A stretch of DNA of 64,000 nucleotides from Atrichornis clamosus (lineage: Eukaryota > Chordata > Aves > Passeriformes > Menuridae), in the NCBI GenBank assembly GCA_013400975.1, contig WBMZ01008997.1, positions 236,240 through 300,239 on the forward strand, written 5' to 3'. Below are positions 60,016-64,000 of the stretch, piece after piece. Each line of letters starts with the position of its first letter. Position 1 is the stretch's first letter. The notes beneath the pieces were generated by a model. It made no database searches. It worked only from the letters and a program-made list of their open reading frames with translations, and had not been told where the DNA came from. A program made the translations under genes and the position numbers.

Positions 60016-63000
60016 AATTGTCTTTTGAATAAAATTTTAATAAACCCCTAAATTACTTTTGAGTTAAAAAGTCATGTAACATTTTGAAATAACAACAAGC
60101 AAACAGCTTGTTGGACTGCACACGGCATGTCTAAATAAGTCAATTAAATCTCGTGTTCTAAGTCCAAGAAATAATATCTGCATTTTAAAATCTGGAATTC
60201 AGATATAGATAAACTGTATGTAAAAGAAGACAAAAGAGGGAACTGTTTCAAAGTTAGCAATTATCTAAAGAGATTTTGATGGGTATTTTATTTTATTTCA
60301 TTTGTTTTTGATGAGTTCTTTAATAAATGTCATAAAATATAGAATTGATTAAATAAGTTTGCATCAAGTTTGCATCTAAGAAAGCTTAAAACTGTCTCAG
60401 TTAAAAAATTTCTATGTGAGGACTTCTATAATAAAAAATGCTCATCAATTGAATAGTTCACGAAACCTGAAGTTAAAGGAAAGATGAACACTAATATTAT
60501 GCATGTGGAATTAATTAAAAAGGATTTTCAGGAAAAAAAAGAACAGAAAAACAAGGAAAGCCCTATTTCTTATTTTAGACAACCTAACCTTGGTCCTTTA
60601 TTATTGGAAGATGGTGAGGGGCAATGAAGAGGAAATTTTTAGATATGTCATATTTTAATTATGTATGGAAAGGAGTTCTATGTGAAAGACTGCATGTATG
60701 TAAGAAGAAATTGTATAATTTGTTATGTTTATTGGTAACGAAGTGATGATATTTTCACAAATGCAGAGAAATATCTCAAGAATTCCAGTGGAAATTTAGG
60801 CTAATGAAATAATAGAATTAGCTGCCACTAACTCACCATGAGGTATGGTCAGAGACTATGAAAGTGATATCCTTCTGGTCTCCACTGTGAAATCACAGAC
60901 CTCAGGTTATATGAATGATATCTTTTATTAAGAATGGATCTAATAATATGAAGTAACTAAGGAGAAGCCTAAAGTCCTGTCAGCATTTGTCTATGCTTTT
61001 GAGAAGTTTCTGCTGTCTTTCACCTTAAATAATCCATTATTTTAACATCACCTGCACTTCATTACATATAACCATGTCTGGCATTTCCAAAAGCAGTGAA
61101 TTTCTCTATGGTTCCATTATGAATCCAATTTTCTGCACCATATATAGCTTAACAGCCATTTTAAATCACATTGGCCAGAAACTTTGCAAGTATATTTTAG
61201 ACACTAACATCCTGACCATGGCATGGAATCCTAGGCTATTTCACAGTGAGGACAATAAATAAGACACATCTGGAAATTCAGACAAGTGTCTTCAGTGTTC
61301 ATTGGGATCAAGTCTTCTGTATCCATTTTCTCACAGAGATCCTTGTGTGTGCACCTCCTCACACACATCTGCTATGGCTGTTAATGGTTTTGCTACACCA
61401 ACTTTTGAATACCGCTGATAAAGGATCCCTGTCATGACATCATTACCTCATTCTTCAGGAGGTGCAGCATCAGGTGATGCTGATCAGCTTAGACTTCCAA
61501 TTTTTCTGTCTATCTTACCATGTAAACCACCACTTACTTTTGAGTGAAGACAATATTTTGTTTATTTAAACAAGTAAATGCTACTGGAACAACATTTTCA
61601 TTGAAGGTGCAAAGTTCTGACTTGGAATGATGTTCATAAGCGATAACATTTGCCTTAATCTCACTTCTACATCTAATACATACATCAGTTTAAAAAGCCT
61701 CAGTATTACTAATTGCTTCATTGCAAGAAAGTAACCTGCAGAGCTGGAATAGTGACAGAATGCAGAAGGTGCTTCTCATATTTGAAATAGATGAATAAAA
61801 ATGGAAGAAGTAAATCAGGAAAAAAATTGAAAACTAAATTTAAAAAAATACATTAATGACATGAGTATGCTTTATACATTTAGAGAGTAAAGTTACTTGA
61901 AAACCAGTTCATTTGTATTCCAGCTTTATAAAAAGTACCCTGAGATTTCTTTTCCATAGACAATTCTAATATCTGTTAAATGTCCTTTCACCCTGTATTG
62001 GAATAAAAATTTAGTATTCCTAAATAACCTTTGTAATTGCTTCCAAAGGGTTTTTTTTGCTTTAAAAAAAAATTGAAACTATTAGAGAGTTCTTTCTCAG
62101 AAAAAGAAGTTCAGCTTGGAGAATGTTTTATATCTTAAATATACCTTCCTATGACCTGATTATGCTAAATTTCAGACTATTTCAATAGGATTAATATTAG
62201 TCAGGAAATAGAGAGCTGTAAAACAAAACCACATAAACCTTACATGTACCTTTCAAAATTTTTATTTTTTGAGACACAATAAGAGAAAATGAAATGGAAA
62301 TATACTAATACCACTAGACAATAAATATAACAGCCAAGGTTATCTGCTTCCATGTTATTTATTCTATCCAGTTAGTTTAGGTAGCAGACTCAACCCACAC
62401 TTGAAATTTCAGTGCAATCTATGAATCTGATGTTAGCTACAATATGAATTAGAACTATATTTTGGCCAGTTGCAAGATAGTTGAGACAAGTTTACAACTA
62501 TATTGTGGCAAGTATAGATTTTTTTTTAAATTTAGTTGTCATTTGTAAAATCCCAATCTGCAGTTTGTCCAGAGCCTCACTTAAGAAAAGAGTAGCTTCT
62601 AAGTATAATTTTAATTTATATTAAAATATAATATAAAATAAACATTAAAAAACACTATAACCAGAGAAAGTGTAATCCACTTATATATACATTTTATGCA
62701 CATGTATTTGGCAGAGTGCCAGTAATTGTATAATCACCCTAAAAATCAGATGTCCAGTCTAGTAATCAGTTCCTTTCTATTATCAGTTCTGTCTATGTCT
62801 GGTATTTTGTGTACATACATGCTACTACGCATGAGGTGAGAAAGCTTCATCCTAATATGCAAGCTTTATGGAGTCATTGGCACAAATAATTATTTCTTCC
62901 CCGCTTTTAGCAACAATATGCCCTGCTTCATTTTGGCTGTAAGCAGGTAACACCTTCATAGCAGCCAGAGCAACTGCCTGCAGGAGGACAGACTTTTGGC

Positions 63001-63983
63001 AGCTCCTTAATTGATCCATTGATTGTGCTGATATGATTTAGCTTCGTGTTACAGAAGCTGCCCAAGAACACAGAACTGCAGCCAGCCCTCCGTAGGATGA
63101 GACTGAGGGTTCTGCAGGCCACAGGTGGTGTCACCTCCCAGCTAGACAGTTAATATTAACATGAGTTTACCTGTGTTTAATTGCAATTACCAAGAAGTCA
63201 TGCATTGCTTTTTTAGGGTCAAGGCTGTTTTTCTCTCCAGGCATTGTACTGCTGTTGAACATCTTTCACCTCTATTGACAAGAAATGGAAATGAAATAAA
63301 TCTATGTAACTGTAAAGGAAAGCAGAGTCTTTAAGGTTTTCCAGTTTTCTTTCTTGAAGGCATGTGTGTTTCAATACAATAAGCACAACATAAAAAGCTA
63401 TAAAAGAAGGAAAATACCTACCTAATATCTCAGATTTAATTCAAGCACTCACAGGAACCCAATGACAATTAATTGTGTTAAGAAAACTCCAGATATTCAG
63501 GTCTCCATTTCTTTCTGCCACATTCTCTTTCAGGAACATTTATCTTTATTTTGCAGTGGACAGGAAGGTAGAAAATAAGAAATTAAATTAATTTGAAATG
63601 CCAAAGTAAAACTCTGAAAGTATTTGATGATAGAAGCCCTTCTCTGATTGCTGGAAACAAGTTACCTAAGGTATTTTGTTTAGTATTTAATGAAAGAAGA
63701 AAAAGGTACTTCTAATATTTTCAGATTGCCTTTACCATTATATCTTTAAGTTTTAATGTTCTGTGTTGTTGGTCTTGAACACACATGTATGAGAGATACA
63801 CTACATTTTTAGATTTTAAAATGAAATGGCTACTTTTTTTTTTAAGAAAGCAGTTCAATATGCGGGGGCTTATACTTTCTTGTTTATTTTCAATATTATT
63901 GGCTCTTATTTAGGGTTAGATGACCATTTTTAGTGCCATTAATCTGGGCTTGGCATTTCAGTTAAATACCATAGAGAATCTTC
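60016..63983. other. Unique AT-rich DNA, no gene seen
   Basis: No exon or transposon was recognised. The stretch at about 62880-63320 is of higher complexity than its surroundings, with phrases such as GTTTAATTGCAATTACC, and could be a conserved element, but this cannot be shown here. T10 lies at 63834-63843. Confidence 0.5.
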
Positions 63984-64000
63984 ATATATATATATATATA
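63984..64000. repeat. (AT)n microsatellite running off the window
   Basis: Seventeen bases of alternating A and T reach the last base, so the true length is unknown. Confidence 0.9.

Noticed and set aside
63000..63140. Possible host exon (minus-strand open frame of 68 codons at 62928-63134)
   Set aside because: There are no clear splice signals at both ends and no protein family was recognised. It is treated as a possible conserved element only.
1..64000. tRNA genes, rRNA, CRISPR arrays, bacterial-style operons, telomere repeats
   Set aside because: No cloverleaf with the GTTC-A-C arm, no regularly spaced direct repeats with unique spacers, and no TTAGGG arrays were seen. The sequence is clearly vertebrate.

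Overview
The window looks like AT-rich, gene-poor DNA from a bird, probably a non-galliform (neoavian) species. The evidence is several CR1 non-LTR retrotransposon copies (with the avian GDFN-PD endonuclease and FADD reverse-transcriptase motifs and ATTCTRTG-type 3' tails) and three LTRs resembling endogenous-retrovirus families I know from bird genomes. Family names come from memory, not from a database search. No host protein-coding exon, tRNA, rRNA, operon or CRISPR array can be supported. Small exons or distal enhancers could still be hidden here, because the sequence reads like intergenic or deep intronic DNA.

Layout. 1-4163: unique DNA with an 86-bp near-perfect palindrome (838-923) that abuts a minus-strand CR1 endonuclease remnant (about 920-1150). 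4164-5432: a GC- and CpG-rich solo LTR flanked by 7-bp direct repeats, carrying a 49-bp minisatellite. 7776-8470: two CR1 pieces in inverted order (a 3' end followed by an internal RT piece). 11781-12563: the 5' (U3) part of an ERV LTR joined to a CR1 3' end. 16545-16915: an old CR1 3' end. 20745-21916: a second solo LTR of about 1.17 kb. 23800-24120 (tentative) and 25142-25346: old CR1 3' pieces. 25347-43555: about 18 kb with no recognisable transposon, containing a perfect 33-bp-arm hairpin at 37057-37140. 43565-44068: an internal CR1 fragment with a 43-bp duplication and the only undetermined base (43823). 49495-51150: a 1.65-kb CR1 with a mutated RT active site. 56985-60015: the best-preserved CR1, 3 kb on the minus strand, running from near the start of ORF2 to the 3' tail. 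The rest is unique AT-rich sequence with simple repeats.

No genes act together here. The only former coding capacity is CR1 ORF2 (endonuclease plus reverse transcriptase), and every copy is broken by frameshifts, stops or active-site changes. The best candidates for present-day function are regulatory: the LTR with a tandem array of CTCF-core-like motifs, and the two long hairpins. I found no convincing new multi-gene biological system.
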